64,000 bases of DNA from contig NZ_CP036267.1 in the NCBI RefSeq assembly GCF_007744255.1, positions 2,173,500 through 2,237,499 of the forward strand, written 5' to 3'. The notes beneath the pieces are model-generated. The model was not told where the DNA came from and ran no database searches. It was given only the letters and a program-made list of their open reading frames with translations. Both the position numbers and the translations under genes were made by a program. The DNA is from Thalassoglobus polymorphus (GTDB lineage Bacteria; Planctomycetota; Planctomycetia; Planctomycetales; Planctomycetaceae). Positions 17,324-26,780 of this stretch are shown one piece after another. Every line of letters begins with the position of its first letter. Position 1 is the first letter of the stretch.

Positions 17324-18844
17324 TTACAGTTCTGCTTCAATTTTGATTTGCATCCAGCGTTCCACAAATTTGTAGAGCAATAATTGGTTGAAGCCCCAGT
17401 AAACCGGGATTGCAATAAACGGAAATGCGTAGGGGGAAATGAACACGGCTGCGATTGATCCGCTCACTACGACGGCAGTCAGCCCGAGTATCACTGTCAA
17501 TGCTGTCCCAAGTCCTTTTAGTGAAATCGGGACAAGCCCTGAGAGCATTAGCAACGGGCCACTTACGTAAATTGCCAAGGCGATAGAGATGACGGTGACC
17601 GTGGCTCCCGGGTGAAGGAAGTACAAAACGACCGCAATCAATCCTGCATAGATGAGGTCTGGAGTTGCCAGCCAGAGGGTTCCCCGGCGCCATCCTCGGT
17701 AGATGTCGAGACCACTGTGTGGAGTCAGCACCAGTGACGAGAGGGTTTTCGCCTTGACCTCTTTATCAAAACTGTGAGCAGGGTAATTCATTACGTTGAA
17801 CAATGTGGCGCCGCTGACGACAAGGGTGAGGCCCATTAAACTGTAAAAAATGCCACTGGTCACGCAAAACGTTACGAGCAGAAATGCGATTCCGTACAGA
17901 ACCAGCCGACCGGTGGTATTGTTGTGACCTCCGGCGTAGTACACATAAACTTCCCAGGCGAGAGCGTCGTCCCAGCATCGCTCAGTTTGAGATCGTCTTT
18001 GAATTGCTTTCTTTTTCTCTTTCATTCCTGCCAGAGCCGGTTCCGGAGAATCACCGATACAGTGATACAACTGGTGTTGATACCGCCATAGCCAGAGAAG
18101 TGAGAGTATGAAATAAGTCAGTATTGTCCCGAATGCTTCCGCTGAGACCGGTCCTATGAAGAAGAAGTTGAAAAGCCTGGAGTAGATGGAAAACTCTGCG
18201 ATGAGTTCGGTCACGCGTATCACACCAATCGGAATATTGATGTTCAGAAGAGACAGCAGAACAATCATGAGCCGCCCGGAAAGCAGGCTGATCTCGATAA
18301 AGAAAATGGCTCCCAACCCTGCCCAATCCGCGGACTTCCGGTTGTCCGAATTGTGTGAGTAAACCATTGATCGTGAGGCGGCGGCTGCGAAGACGAACAG
18401 GAGCGTCACCTCCAGCAGAATGAGTTCGTGGAAGCGGACGCCACCAAGTGTGAAGATTAAGTACAGGAACGGAATTCGAATCACCCAGACAGAGAGAAAC
18501 CCGATCCAAATCTGGGCAATTCGAGTGAGCGTCCACTCCCGGCGACCTGTTCCCGTCAGGTAGATCAGGCTCAGGTATCCTGAACTGGCATCACCAACAG
18601 TCTCTCGGTTGAGTCGCCCTGCAAGATAGCCCAGCAACAGTAGGCTTGTCGGGTAGAACCAATACGTCAGCGAACGTCCCAGTTGCAGCGATTGCACTTG
18701 AGTTATGCTTTCAACCCAAATCATCAACCAGATAAGTGTCGTTAAGACAAAACCTGCACGTAAGAGCGACAAATCAAGCCGTCGTGCTTGAAGTGGCATC
18801 GTTGATCGAAGAATTTTCAATACACGTGGCACGAAGCTTGTCAC
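17324..18844 (-). CDS. ABC-2-like multi-pass membrane protein without a nearby ATPase
   Basis: 506 residues from a GTG at 18844; GAGGAAGG abuts it, so a start a few codons downstream is possible. About 12 hydrophobic segments. Two short soluble motifs repeat in each half (SGYLSLIYLTGTGRREWTL and VKAKTLSSLVLTPHSGLDIY), reminiscent of ABC-2 permeases, where such TP[LM]S-type segments contact the ATPase. A basic cytoplasmic loop sits near residues 280-300. No ABC ATPase gene lies nearby, so either the partner is elsewhere or this is a different membrane family. It is 40 bp from the sulfatase stop, same strand. Confidence 0.65.
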   Translation of the reverse strand: MTSFVPRVLKILRSTMPLQARRLDLSLLRAGFVLTTLIWLMIWVESITQVQSLQLGRSLTYWFYPTSLLLLGYLAGRLNRETVGDASSGYLSLIYLTGTGRREWTLTRIAQIWIGFLSVWVIRIPFLYLIFTLGGVRFHELILLEVTLLFVFAAAASRSMVYSHNSDNRKSADWAGLGAIFFIEISLLSGRLMIVLLSLLNINIPIGVIRVTELIAEFSIYSRLFNFFFIGPVSAEAFGTILTYFILSLLWLWRYQHQLYHCIGDSPEPALAGMKEKKKAIQRRSQTERCWDDALAWEVYVYYAGGHNNTTGRLVLYGIAFLLVTFCVTSGIFYSLMGLTLVVSGATLFNVMNYPAHSFDKEVKAKTLSSLVLTPHSGLDIYRGWRRGTLWLATPDLIYAGLIAVVLYFLHPGATVTVISIALAIYVSGPLLMLSGLVPISLKGLGTALTVILGLTAVVVSGSIAAVFISPYAFPFIAIPVYWGFNQLLLYKFVERWMQIKIEAEL

Positions 18845-18884
18845 CCTTCCTCAATCAAAACCGTCTGTACGAAATCGTCTCGCA

Positions 18885-20336
18885 TTACTTCGTTGGCGGA
18901 ACATACTCTGGATTGAGCTTGGGAAGTTTGGCCCCTTGCTTTTCCAGTTCTTGAGCGAGCTTCTGTTCCAGTTTTACGAGTTGTTCTTGATGTTCGCTGG
19001 ACAAATCTTTCGACTCGGAAAGATCGTCGGCGAGGTTGTAGAGTTCTTTCTTTCCTTCATACCACTTAATCAATTTCCAATCCCCATCTCGAATGATGGA
19101 ATAGGGACCGGGGGCGTGTCGGTAATGAGGAAAGTGCCAGGTGAGGACTCTATCGTCTTCCAGTTGATGCGATTCGTTCTTGAACAACGGTAGCAAAGAG
19201 AGACCATCGATGGCGCGATCGTCTGGAACATTCACGCCGACAGCTTCGCAAATTGTGGGGAGCAGATCGATGCTCATGATCGGTTCGTGCGAAACTGTTC
19301 CGGCAGGGATGACTCCCGGCCAGCGAGCGATGAGCGGGACTCGAATTCCGCCTTCGTAGGCATAACCCTTGCCTGATCGCAGCGGTGTGTTATCCGTCGG
19401 ACCTTTCAGTCCTCCGTTGTCTGAGGTGAAGATGATCAATGTATTGTCGAGAAGTTTCAGTGATTGCAATTCGTCCACGATCATTCCGACGGCATCATCA
19501 ACACTTTCGACGAGGGCTGCGTATTTCGCATGAACTTCTTTCTTCCCCTTCTTGCGGTACTTGGCTGCGACTTCGTCAATCGCCTGGATTGGCGTATGGA
19601 CCGCGTACGGGCAATAGCTCAAAAAGAACGAATTTTCTTTGTTCGCGCGAATAAACTGTTTCGCTTCGTCTCCTTCGCGATGAGTGAGAAACTCGTCTTT
19701 CTTTCGCGGTTTGAAACTCTCCTCGAACGAGTAGCGTGGGTGTGTATACGGATCGAAATAAGATGGAGGCTGTCCCAAATCACAACCGCCGATATTGATG
19801 TCAAAGCCCTGTGATGGCGGATACCAGTCCGGATCTCCCAAGTGCCACTTGCCGATGTGGCACGTTTTGTAGCCTTCGTCTTGAAGTAATTCCGCTACAG
19901 TGATTTCTTCGTGCTCCAGCCAATATGGATTTGGTGGACAAAGAAGTTTCTGTTTTTTTCCGCCGACGTATTCAGTTGGATTTGCTTCGGGAGTTCCGAG
20001 ACCGCCTCGTTGAAACCGTGCACGAATCCAGTCGGTCACACCGATTCGACCGGGGTATCGACCTGTCATGACCGCAGCACGTGTTGGGCTGCAAACCGAG
20101 CATGCAGCGTAAGCGTCGGTAAAACGCATCCCTTCGGCAGCCAGTTTGTCGATGTGCGGAGTTTTGTAGTAATCCGACCCCTGACATGAGAGGTCCATCC
20201 AACCCATGTCGTCAACGAGAATCAGGACAACATTCGGTTTCTTGTTCTCAGCAGCTTCTGCCAAGTCTGTCAAGATTGTGAAACAGCAGAACAGACTGAG
20301 AATGGTGAAGACGTTTGAGATGGTCAAAGTTTTCAT
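18885..20336 (-). CDS. Type I sulfatase (arylsulfatase A family), exported
   Basis: 483 residues. A Sec signal at residues 1-29 is followed by PNVVLILVDDMGW with the metal-binding Asp pair (D42, D43). The formylglycine site C82-S-P-T-R lies in YAACSVCSPTRAAVMTGRYP, and IFTSDNGG contributes further metal ligands. It hydrolyses sulfate esters of organic polymers after conversion of C82 to formylglycine by a generating enzyme not in this window. Planctomycetes often carry many such enzymes for sulfated algal polysaccharides; the specific substrate is not predictable. A family B element lies 47 bp upstream. Confidence 0.93.
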   Translation of the reverse strand: MKTLTISNVFTILSLFCCFTILTDLAEAAENKKPNVVLILVDDMGWMDLSCQGSDYYKTPHIDKLAAEGMRFTDAYAACSVCSPTRAAVMTGRYPGRIGVTDWIRARFQRGGLGTPEANPTEYVGGKKQKLLCPPNPYWLEHEEITVAELLQDEGYKTCHIGKWHLGDPDWYPPSQGFDINIGGCDLGQPPSYFDPYTHPRYSFEESFKPRKKDEFLTHREGDEAKQFIRANKENSFFLSYCPYAVHTPIQAIDEVAAKYRKKGKKEVHAKYAALVESVDDAVGMIVDELQSLKLLDNTLIIFTSDNGGLKGPTDNTPLRSGKGYAYEGGIRVPLIARWPGVIPAGTVSHEPIMSIDLLPTICEAVGVNVPDDRAIDGLSLLPLFKNESHQLEDDRVLTWHFPHYRHAPGPYSIIRDGDWKLIKWYEGKKELYNLADDLSESKDLSSEHQEQLVKLEQKLAQELEKQGAKLPKLNPEYVPPTK

Positions 20337-20382
20337 CAGAGAGACCTTACCTTGTTCTGTTTATGGATTTGACTCAGTATTA

Positions 20383-20459
20383 AAACTGATCCTGAAACTT
20401 GAGATTGCTCTCTCAGGCGTTGAGGAAAGCGGTTATTTCAGAGGTCTTCGGACTGGTTC
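20383..20459 (+). mobile_element. Family B MITE-like element (77 bp)
   Basis: It runs from AAACTGATCC (first base changed from G) to GGACTGGTTC, flanked by TA at 20381-20382 and 20460-20461. Same length and core (TGAAACTTGAGATTGCTCTC) as the copy at 44394. It lies 47 bp upstream of the sulfatase start. Confidence 0.85.
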
Positions 20460-20782
20460 TAGAATCTCCTGCTTCAAACTTTACTGAGCTGCCATAGAAA
20501 ATTCATGCCACCCGAACGAATTCAGGGGCTGCTCAGATTCAGTCCAGTTCAGTCCGGTTGATGAAGTGGCTGGCGGATGAAGTGGCTGGCGATTGTGAGT
20601 AAGAAATTTTCTTGTGTTGGTCTTTCCCACTCGCGAATCAGGATTTTGTTTAATAAGCTGCTCTTTCGCATCTCATGAAGTCAGAATGTTCCGCCGTTAT
20701 CAATGGTTATTTATTCTGATCGCGGATTTGAGTGAGAATGAATTATCGTCAACCCCTTCGCAAAACGGATTGAAGAAGCACA
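20460..20782. other. Intergenic region with short tandem duplications
   Basis: TTCAGTCC(A/G)G is repeated in tandem at 20539-20558, and the 16-bp unit GATGAAGTGGCTGGCG is perfectly duplicated at 20560-20591. The region contains the promoter side of the downstream peptidase; no gene is visible. Confidence 0.6.
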
Positions 20783-22591
20783 ATGAGCACTGTTGCACAA
20801 TATGCCCTGACCTGGGATCTCGATTCACTTTACCCTCACCCGGAGAAGGATGAGTTCAAAAAGATTTTCGACGAGTACAAAAAAGATTTGAAACAACTCG
20901 CTGATGATTCTGAGTCTCTTCCTGCGATTGCTCCAGAAGTTGCAACTGTCTGGGCGGATTTCCTGGATCGTGTGGTTGATGTTTTCGGTCGCTCTTCTGA
21001 TTTGAATGCATTCATTGGCTGTCACGCTGCCGCAGATGCAGGAAACAAGCTGTTTCAACAGATGGAAGCTTCGCTTGCTGCCTTGGGGCCGCTTTCCAAT
21101 CAAGTTTTCACAAATGTGGAATCTGCTTTTCGAGATCTTTCGGACGAGCAACTCAATGCTTTCGCAGAGGCGGACGAACGGCTTGCAAATGTGAAGTTCT
21201 TTCTCGAAGAATGTCGCTCGAATGTGCAGTTACGACTTCCCAAAGATCTGGAAATGCTCGCAGCGGAATTGGGTGTCGATGGAATTCATGCCTGGGGGCG
21301 GATGTACGAACGGATCTCCGGAGCGTTGCGTGTCGAGTTAATGGAAAAAGGTGAGATCGTTAAGAAATCGCCCGGTCAGGTGCGGGTCGATCTCCCCGAC
21401 CGCAAGACACGGCAGAACAACTTTTATGCGATCGAGAAAGCATGGAACACGCAGGCAGATAACTGTGCCGATGCGCTCAACCATATCGCAGGAACTCGAC
21501 TTGCAAAATATCGACGACTCGGAGTCGAAGACCATCTCACGGTTCCGTTGCGATACAATCGGATGCGACGTGAAACGCTCAACACGATGTGGGATGTCAT
21601 CACCAACCGCAAGGAACCGCTCCTGAGGTACTTCGAACGGAAGGCGCAATTGCTCGGCGTTGAAAAGATGGCATGGTACGATCAACTGGCCCCTATCCCG
21701 CAAGCATCACAAGGGGCAGGAGATTCTCTTAGCTACGATGACGCCTGTAATACTGTCATCAAAACTTTCCATGGATTCAGCGGTCACTTAGGCGACTTCG
21801 CTGAGAAAGCACTCAACGAAGGTTGGGTCGAAGTTGAAGATCGTGAAGGGAAACGCCAAGGCGGATTCTGCACTGGGATGCCGACCAAGAAGCAGTCGCG
21901 AATCTTCATGACCTACAAGAACAGCGCTGATGATATGTCGACGCTCGCTCATGAGTTGGGGCATGCTTACCATTCGCATGTCCTGCGAGAACAGCCGTTC
22001 TTGCTTCAGGACTATCCGATGAATCTCGCTGAAACGGCATCCACTTTTGCTGAAGCGGTTCTTGGTGATCAACGACTCGCAGAGGCTGATTCGCCAGCGA
22101 AGAAGCTGGGAATTCTCAACAACATGTTGAGCGATTCTGTCGCGTTCATGATGAATATTCACGCTCGGTTTATATTTGAAAATCAATTTCACGTTGAGCG
22201 TGCTGAAGGAGAATTATCGGCAGAGCGACTTACCGCGATCATGCTCGATGCTCAGAAGGAGGCATACTGCGATTCCTTTGAAGACTGGTCCAACGCATTC
22301 TGGATTTCGAAGTTGCACTTCTACATCACCGGTTGGCCCTTCTACAACTTCCCGTATACCTTCGGGTATTTGCTCTCACTTGGTGTCTATTCGACAGCAG
22401 ATGAGTTCGGCGATGATTTTCCGACCAAGTATCGCGAGCTTCTCATTGCGACAGGCTGCATGAATGCTGAAGAGGCTGTTCAGTCGACTCTTGGCTACGA
22501 TCTCACCCAACCGGAGTTCTGGAACAAGAGCATTGATATCATCGATTCACGTGTCGAAGAATTCCTGAAAGTGAGCGAAGATATGATTTAG
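20783..22591 (+). CDS. M3-family oligoendopeptidase (PepF-like)
   Basis: 602 residues, the usual length for M3B peptidases. The zinc motif HELGHAYH begins at H390, followed by the third-ligand region LAETASTFAEAVL. The N-terminal half is a helical lobe beginning TWDLDSLYPHP, as in oligoendopeptidase F. There is no signal peptide, so it is cytoplasmic and probably degrades short peptides. The ATG at 20783 has GAAGAAG upstream. It is transcribed alone, with a strong terminator 35 bp after the stop. Confidence 0.92.
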   Translation: MSTVAQYALTWDLDSLYPHPEKDEFKKIFDEYKKDLKQLADDSESLPAIAPEVATVWADFLDRVVDVFGRSSDLNAFIGCHAAADAGNKLFQQMEASLAALGPLSNQVFTNVESAFRDLSDEQLNAFAEADERLANVKFFLEECRSNVQLRLPKDLEMLAAELGVDGIHAWGRMYERISGALRVELMEKGEIVKKSPGQVRVDLPDRKTRQNNFYAIEKAWNTQADNCADALNHIAGTRLAKYRRLGVEDHLTVPLRYNRMRRETLNTMWDVITNRKEPLLRYFERKAQLLGVEKMAWYDQLAPIPQASQGAGDSLSYDDACNTVIKTFHGFSGHLGDFAEKALNEGWVEVEDREGKRQGGFCTGMPTKKQSRIFMTYKNSADDMSTLAHELGHAYHSHVLREQPFLLQDYPMNLAETASTFAEAVLGDQRLAEADSPAKKLGILNNMLSDSVAFMMNIHARFIFENQFHVERAEGELSAERLTAIMLDAQKEAYCDSFEDWSNAFWISKLHFYITGWPFYNFPYTFGYLLSLGVYSTADEFGDDFPTKYRELLIATGCMNAEEAVQSTLGYDLTQPEFWNKSIDIIDSRVEEFLKVSEDMI

Positions 22592-22625
22592 GACAAAAAT
22601 ATCCGAATTTGCCTATCGACATCTG

Positions 22626-22675
22626 AAAACGCTTAGCTGTACACTGAAAGTGTGTCCCGCTAAGCGTTTTTTTAT
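22626..22675 (+). terminator. Terminator of the M3 peptidase gene
   Basis: AAAACGCTTAGC (22626-22637) pairs with GCTAAGCGTTTT (22659-22670), with an inner ACACT/AGTGT stem and a T run after the hairpin. Confidence 0.9.
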
Positions 22676-22826
22676 TTCGCGGAATGCTTGGGAGCCACGA
22701 ATTGCAGAAGTGAGATGACTCTTCATTTGAGTGCGATCTTCTGGCCTCGCGCTTGGTTTTTATCTGGTCTCAAACGAATGAGTCTGGGAAGCGATTAATA
22801 ATTTTCTCTCGAAAGGTTCCGATTCC

Positions 22827-23402
22827 ATGATGAACAAATCTTCGCATACACTCGCCATCTTCACAGTGTTGATCGTCTCTGCTGCATCTGTTTTTCATCC
22901 CATCGCCACGGCAGATGAGCCAGCGAATGCCTCGAGTGAAGAGGTCAGCCCGCAAAAACCAAAGAGTGTTGCAGAGGCTCGTCAGCAAGCAAAAATGCTA
23001 TATGAAACGGTACATGGCATGCTGCAAATCGTTCATCGAGATTTCTTTGATGAAGAGGAGTCGCTGAAGATTCCGTCGGCCTCATTTGAAGAAGTGTTCG
23101 AAGAAATCAAACACACGCAAGGCGTTTCGATGCGGTGGATTTCCGTGAACACAGAGGCGATGAACGTCGACAACGAGCCGAAAACGAAATTCGAAAAAGA
23201 CGCAGTCAAAGAATTGATCACAGGCAAGGAAGAGTACGAAAGTGCAACGGACGAAGCTTTTCAATTCGTCGGAACGATTCGCCTCTCTTCCCGATGTTTG
23301 AAGTGTCATGTCCCGCGACGGTCCAACAACAAGGATCGGGCTGCTGGACTTGTGATTTCGATCCCCCTCAAGAAAACAGAAGTTGAAGCAGCTGCTCAGT
23401 GA
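22827..23402 (+). CDS. Exported mono-heme c protein, DUF3365 (second copy)
   Basis: 191 residues; ATG at 22827 with GAAAGG upstream. A Sec signal covers residues 1-29. Same layout as the protein at 8214: SVAEARQQAKMLYETVH, then MRWISVNTEAMNVDNEPKT (compare ARWISASLKPMSIDNKPET), the heme c site CLKCH at residues 157-161, and AAGLVISIPLKK at the end. The two are paralogues that differ most in the N-terminus and tail. No regulator or reductase lies next to this copy. Role unknown; a heme sensor or small electron carrier is possible. Confidence 0.8.
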   Translation: MMNKSSHTLAIFTVLIVSAASVFHPIATADEPANASSEEVSPQKPKSVAEARQQAKMLYETVHGMLQIVHRDFFDEEESLKIPSASFEEVFEEIKHTQGVSMRWISVNTEAMNVDNEPKTKFEKDAVKELITGKEEYESATDEAFQFVGTIRLSSRCLKCHVPRRSNNKDRAAGLVISIPLKKTEVEAAAQ

Positions 23403-23668
23403 GCTCTGAAAGCCGTTTTCGACGGTGTACCCATCGTGATCGCTGACTCTGAGACAGGTTCCTCACGAGTGAGTCGTGAGGATTTCGAAAAAAATTCATT
23501 GTCCTGCCCTGTGAGTCGGCTTAAACTATTGCAAAGAAAGCGTTTTACGCAACTCATCAATCGCAAGAGCGGCGCAGTTGAACTGGACCTTGTTCGGTCG
23601 TTTGGTATGACAATTCCCAGCCGAATGAGAGGTTTCGGAGACCTGTCAATTTGACTGTGAAATTATTA

Positions 23669-23847
23669 GAATCAGTCCGGAAACTTGTGGAACAGTCACT
23701 TATCTCAGTGTTTAAGTGAGCGAATTCAAGTTTTAGAGCATCTTTCGCATTGGTTTGCAGGTTCTGCCTTGTGGCGAACAGCATTTTTACTAGAGAAATG
23801 CGTTCTTCACGGGCACACAGTAGAGCAAACTGCTCTAGGATCAGTTC
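23669..23847 (-). mobile_element. Family B element interrupted by a family A element
   Basis: The B ends are GAATCAGTCC and GGATCAGTTC, with TA at 23667-23668 and 23848-23849. Removing the inserted A element (100 bp) and one TA leaves exactly 77 bp, the length of uninterrupted copies. Elsewhere the same B region reads CAAGTTTCAGGATCAG; here it reads CAAGTTTTA, then the A element, then TAGGATCAG. Confidence 0.85.
23736..23835 (+). mobile_element. Family A MITE-like element (100 bp), nested
   Basis: It runs from GAGCATCTTTCG to AACTGCTC, flanked by TA at 23734-23735 and 23836-23837. Blocks: TTGCAGGTTCTGCC, GTGGCGAACAGCA, AAATGCGTTCTTCACGGGCAC, and a terminal GAGCAAACTGCTC palindrome. It is the cleanest family A copy in the window. 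Confidence 0.88.
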
Positions 23848-23934
23848 TAAAATCTTGTGATTCTTGCAGCTTCTCTGAGAGTACGAGCAGCTCAATACAG
23901 ACAGTTTTGCATTTTCAGCGAATTTGGATCACAG

Positions 23935-24678
23935 ATGTCATCACGAGTTTTAACGGCGCTCCCGGTCTACAACGAAGTGAATCATGTTCACGGCGTGCTG
24001 GATGAGGTGCGTCGACACTGCGATGAGATTCTCGTGGTCAATGATGGATCAACCGACGGGACAACAGAACTTCTTGATGAAATCGAAGGTATTCATCTCA
24101 TTCACCATGCTGTAAATCAAGGGTACGGGGCCGGGCTGAGAAGCGCTTTTAACTATGCTGTCGAGAATAAATACGATGTTCTAGTCACAATCGACTGTGA
24201 CGGTCAGCATGCCCCGAAATTGATCCCGCAGATGGCAGCTGCCGTCGAGTTGAATGGAAGTCAGCCTTGGGATATCGTCTCCGGGAGTCGATATCTGCAA
24301 GATCTTGATACAGACAGCGTTCCCCCTGAAGATCGGCGGGCGATCAATTTTCGTATCAATCAGCAACTGAAAGAATGCTTTGGTCTTGAATTGACAGATT
24401 CTTTTTGTGGATTCAAAGCCTATCGCGTTGCTGCCCTGCCCTGCTTCGAGATCACCGAACTCGGATATGCGATGCCGCTTCAGCTATGGGTTCAAGCTGT
24501 GCGACATGGGTTGAGAATCACGGAATTTCCAGTTCCGCTGATTTATCTTGAGGAAGAACGCTCATTCGGAGGTTCTCTGGATGATTCTGAGAAGCGGATG
24601 GCCTATTATCAACAAATACTGAAACGAGAGATGGAATCGCAAGACGTTCCCTGCGGGGAGGGGCGTTTTTCTACTTGA
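23935..24678 (+). CDS. Family 2 glycosyltransferase
   Basis: 247 residues from the ATG at 23935, which begins the family N-terminus (VLTALPVYNEVNHV); the upstream extension is non-family. Signatures: VVNDGSTDGT for nucleotide-sugar binding, TIDCDGQH as the DxD-type metal site, and SGSRY. There is no membrane segment, so it is a cytoplasmic or peripheral GT-A enzyme of the dolichol-phosphate-mannose-synthase-like type, acting on a polyprenyl or cell-envelope acceptor. A gap of 67 bp to the next gene on the same strand allows co-transcription. Confidence 0.88.
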   Translation: MSSRVLTALPVYNEVNHVHGVLDEVRRHCDEILVVNDGSTDGTTELLDEIEGIHLIHHAVNQGYGAGLRSAFNYAVENKYDVLVTIDCDGQHAPKLIPQMAAAVELNGSQPWDIVSGSRYLQDLDTDSVPPEDRRAINFRINQQLKECFGLELTDSFCGFKAYRVAALPCFEITELGYAMPLQLWVQAVRHGLRITEFPVPLIYLEEERSFGGSLDDSEKRMAYYQQILKREMESQDVPCGEGRFST

Positions 24679-24745
24679 CTGCCCGACTCAAAAACACGCA
24701 CGCACTCGTCCGATTCACTCACTTTCTGCCGCCACGTTATTTGTT

Positions 24746-26398
24746 ATGTCTGCATCGCGTACATTAGCCACGCTCGAAACCCGTCGATATCAAGCTCCGC
24801 AGCAGAATGGGGAAGTCCTCGCTGTTCCGGACCTGCCGACAGCGATTCAGAACGCGAAACAGAATGCAGAGCAACTTGCGGCTGAGAAAATCGAAATCGG
24901 CTCTTTTCCACTGTCCGAACTCCGAAAACAAGCGCGCAGCCAAGTCATCACCAAAGCGGTTGAGTGGACGAACTCCATTATCGGGCAAAATCTTGCCTGT
25001 GCGGAATGTTCGCACCATGCATCACTGTTGTTCGTAACTGGTCATCAGCCACAGTTGGCTCATCCAGGTGTGTGGGCGAAAAACTTCGCCGCAGCAGGGA
25101 TGGCACAAAGTAGCCAAGGGATCGGACTGAACATTATCGTCGATAATGACACCGTGGGAAAGCAATCGATTCGTGTCCCCGATGGAAGTCGTCGTGAACC
25201 GAAAAATATCGATGTCAGTTTCGATTCGGAACTGTCCCAACAGCCTTGGGAAGAGCTTCAAATTCGCGCCCCTGAAGTTTTTCGCTCTTTCGCTGAACAT
25301 GTGAAAAAACAGATGTCACAGTGGGGTATCGATCCCCTTGTTTCTCAGATGTGGCCGGATGCAGTTGCATCAAGTCAAAATAATACCTCAATGGTCGCTG
25401 CTCTTTCGGCTGCTCGGATGCAGCAGGAACGCCGTTGTGGAGGTGGGAATTTAGAAATTCCGTTGAGCGAAATTTGCAAGACGGATGCATTCCTCATTTT
25501 TGTGGCCCACCTTCTTTTCAATACGGAACGATTTCACGCGAGCTACAACTCGAACGTTGAAGCGTATCGCCGAGAAAATGGAATTCGTAATGATCGGCAC
25601 CCTGTTCCGAATTTAGAACAGTCCGGCGATGCGTTTGAGATGCCCTTCTGGTTCTGGAGAGAGGGAGACTCTGAACGAGGACGCGTCTTTGTTTCGCGTA
25701 CCGAAGAAACCATCAAGCTTTTGTGTCGGGGCGAAGTGATCTTGTCCGCGACACCTCAAAAATTGCTGGCTGAACTGAAGAGTCTTCAGGTCACGGGGAA
25801 GCTGCGCACTCGGGCATTGACGACCACACTCTTCGCACGCCTCTGCCTGGCAGATCTGTTCGTCCATGGGATCGGTGGAGCGAAGTACGACGAGATGACA
25901 GACCGGCTGATTGCCGATTTCTTCGGGATTGTTCCGCCGCATTTTCTAGTACTCTCTGCGACACTCCACTTGCCCGTCGATTCATTCGATGTGACGGAAG
26001 ACGAAGTTCGCGAACTCAAGGCCAAGCTGAGGGATTATCAATTCAACGCCGATCGCTATTTGACTGACGATCTGGCTGGTTCGCTCAAAACGAAAAAAAA
26101 CGAACTGATTCGAGAGCATTGGAACGCACAGACGACGAATCTTCCGAAACGGGAACGCGTCAAGAATCGATTCCAAAATCGGAACCGTCACCGCAAGCTC
26201 AACGCCGTGAATGACTCGCTTTTCGAATTGGCGAAACCGCAAGTCGATTCTTTAAAGCGAACGCTCGCTGAAAAAGAATTGCAACTGAAGGCGAATTCAG
26301 TTCTTCGCAGTCGCGAATATTCTTCGGTCTTATTCCCGGTCGAATCTATCAACTCTCTGGCCTCTGAACTGCTTGAGCCTGCTCAAGTTCAAGCATGA
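24746..26398 (+). CDS. Conserved protein resembling BshC (bacillithiol cysteine-adding enzyme)
   Basis: 550 residues, close to the 540 of BshC. The segment FVTGHQPQLAHPGVWAKN parallels the BshC GQQPGL...GPLYTxxK motif, and the C-terminal 130 residues are charged and probably coiled coil (KTKKNELIREHW to KRTLAEKELQLK), as in BshC. The intervening sequence is divergent. If correct it would add cysteine to GlcN-malate in a bacillithiol-type pathway; bshA and bshB are not in the window. The assignment rests on fold-like resemblance and one motif, so treat it as a hypothesis. Confidence 0.45.
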   Translation: MSASRTLATLETRRYQAPQQNGEVLAVPDLPTAIQNAKQNAEQLAAEKIEIGSFPLSELRKQARSQVITKAVEWTNSIIGQNLACAECSHHASLLFVTGHQPQLAHPGVWAKNFAAAGMAQSSQGIGLNIIVDNDTVGKQSIRVPDGSRREPKNIDVSFDSELSQQPWEELQIRAPEVFRSFAEHVKKQMSQWGIDPLVSQMWPDAVASSQNNTSMVAALSAARMQQERRCGGGNLEIPLSEICKTDAFLIFVAHLLFNTERFHASYNSNVEAYRRENGIRNDRHPVPNLEQSGDAFEMPFWFWREGDSERGRVFVSRTEETIKLLCRGEVILSATPQKLLAELKSLQVTGKLRTRALTTTLFARLCLADLFVHGIGGAKYDEMTDRLIADFFGIVPPHFLVLSATLHLPVDSFDVTEDEVRELKAKLRDYQFNADRYLTDDLAGSLKTKKNELIREHWNAQTTNLPKRERVKNRFQNRNRHRKLNAVNDSLFELAKPQVDSLKRTLAEKELQLKANSVLRSREYSSVLFPVESINSLASELLEPAQVQA

Positions 26399-26780
26399 GA
26401 CTGCTGGTACCCAACGCGTGAGCCTGTTGGTTTCCAACGGGGCGTTTTCTCTGGTCAGGTCTTGGTTCGTTTGAAGTCATGATTTCAGATGAAGTCATGA
26501 TCTCAGAGCCTGCTCGCCACGAGCAAGAATTGAAGTTCGACCTTGGTTTGCTCGAGAGTCGTTCTTTGATTCACTCTTGGTGCCGCGAGAGTTTTGGAGG
26601 TGCTGTCAAGTCAGTTGTGTTCGAATTCGGCAATTTACGCGACTCGTTCACGAGACCGTCAGAATTCCTCTTTTCCGACTTCACAGCAACCGGGAACCTG
26701 TGTTAGTCTGATTGAGTTGATTGAATGATCATCAAGGCGTTCGAAGACGTTTTTTGTTTGAGCATTAGTTTTAGGTTGGC
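26399..26780. other. 382-bp intergenic region with short duplications
   Basis: GAAGTCATGATTTCAGAT is repeated with one change at 26473-26507 (18-bp period). Just downstream of the BshC-like stop, two imperfect copies of CTG(C/T)TGGT..CCAACG occur at about 26403-26445. No convincing gene. Confidence 0.55.

Larger units (their letters stand above)
23403..23934. other. Intergenic region holding a nested A-in-B element
   Basis: 532 bp without a gene. The only recognisable structure is the composite element at 23669-23847. The first 260 bp contain no repeat, terminator or coding pattern I can support. Confidence 0.6.
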
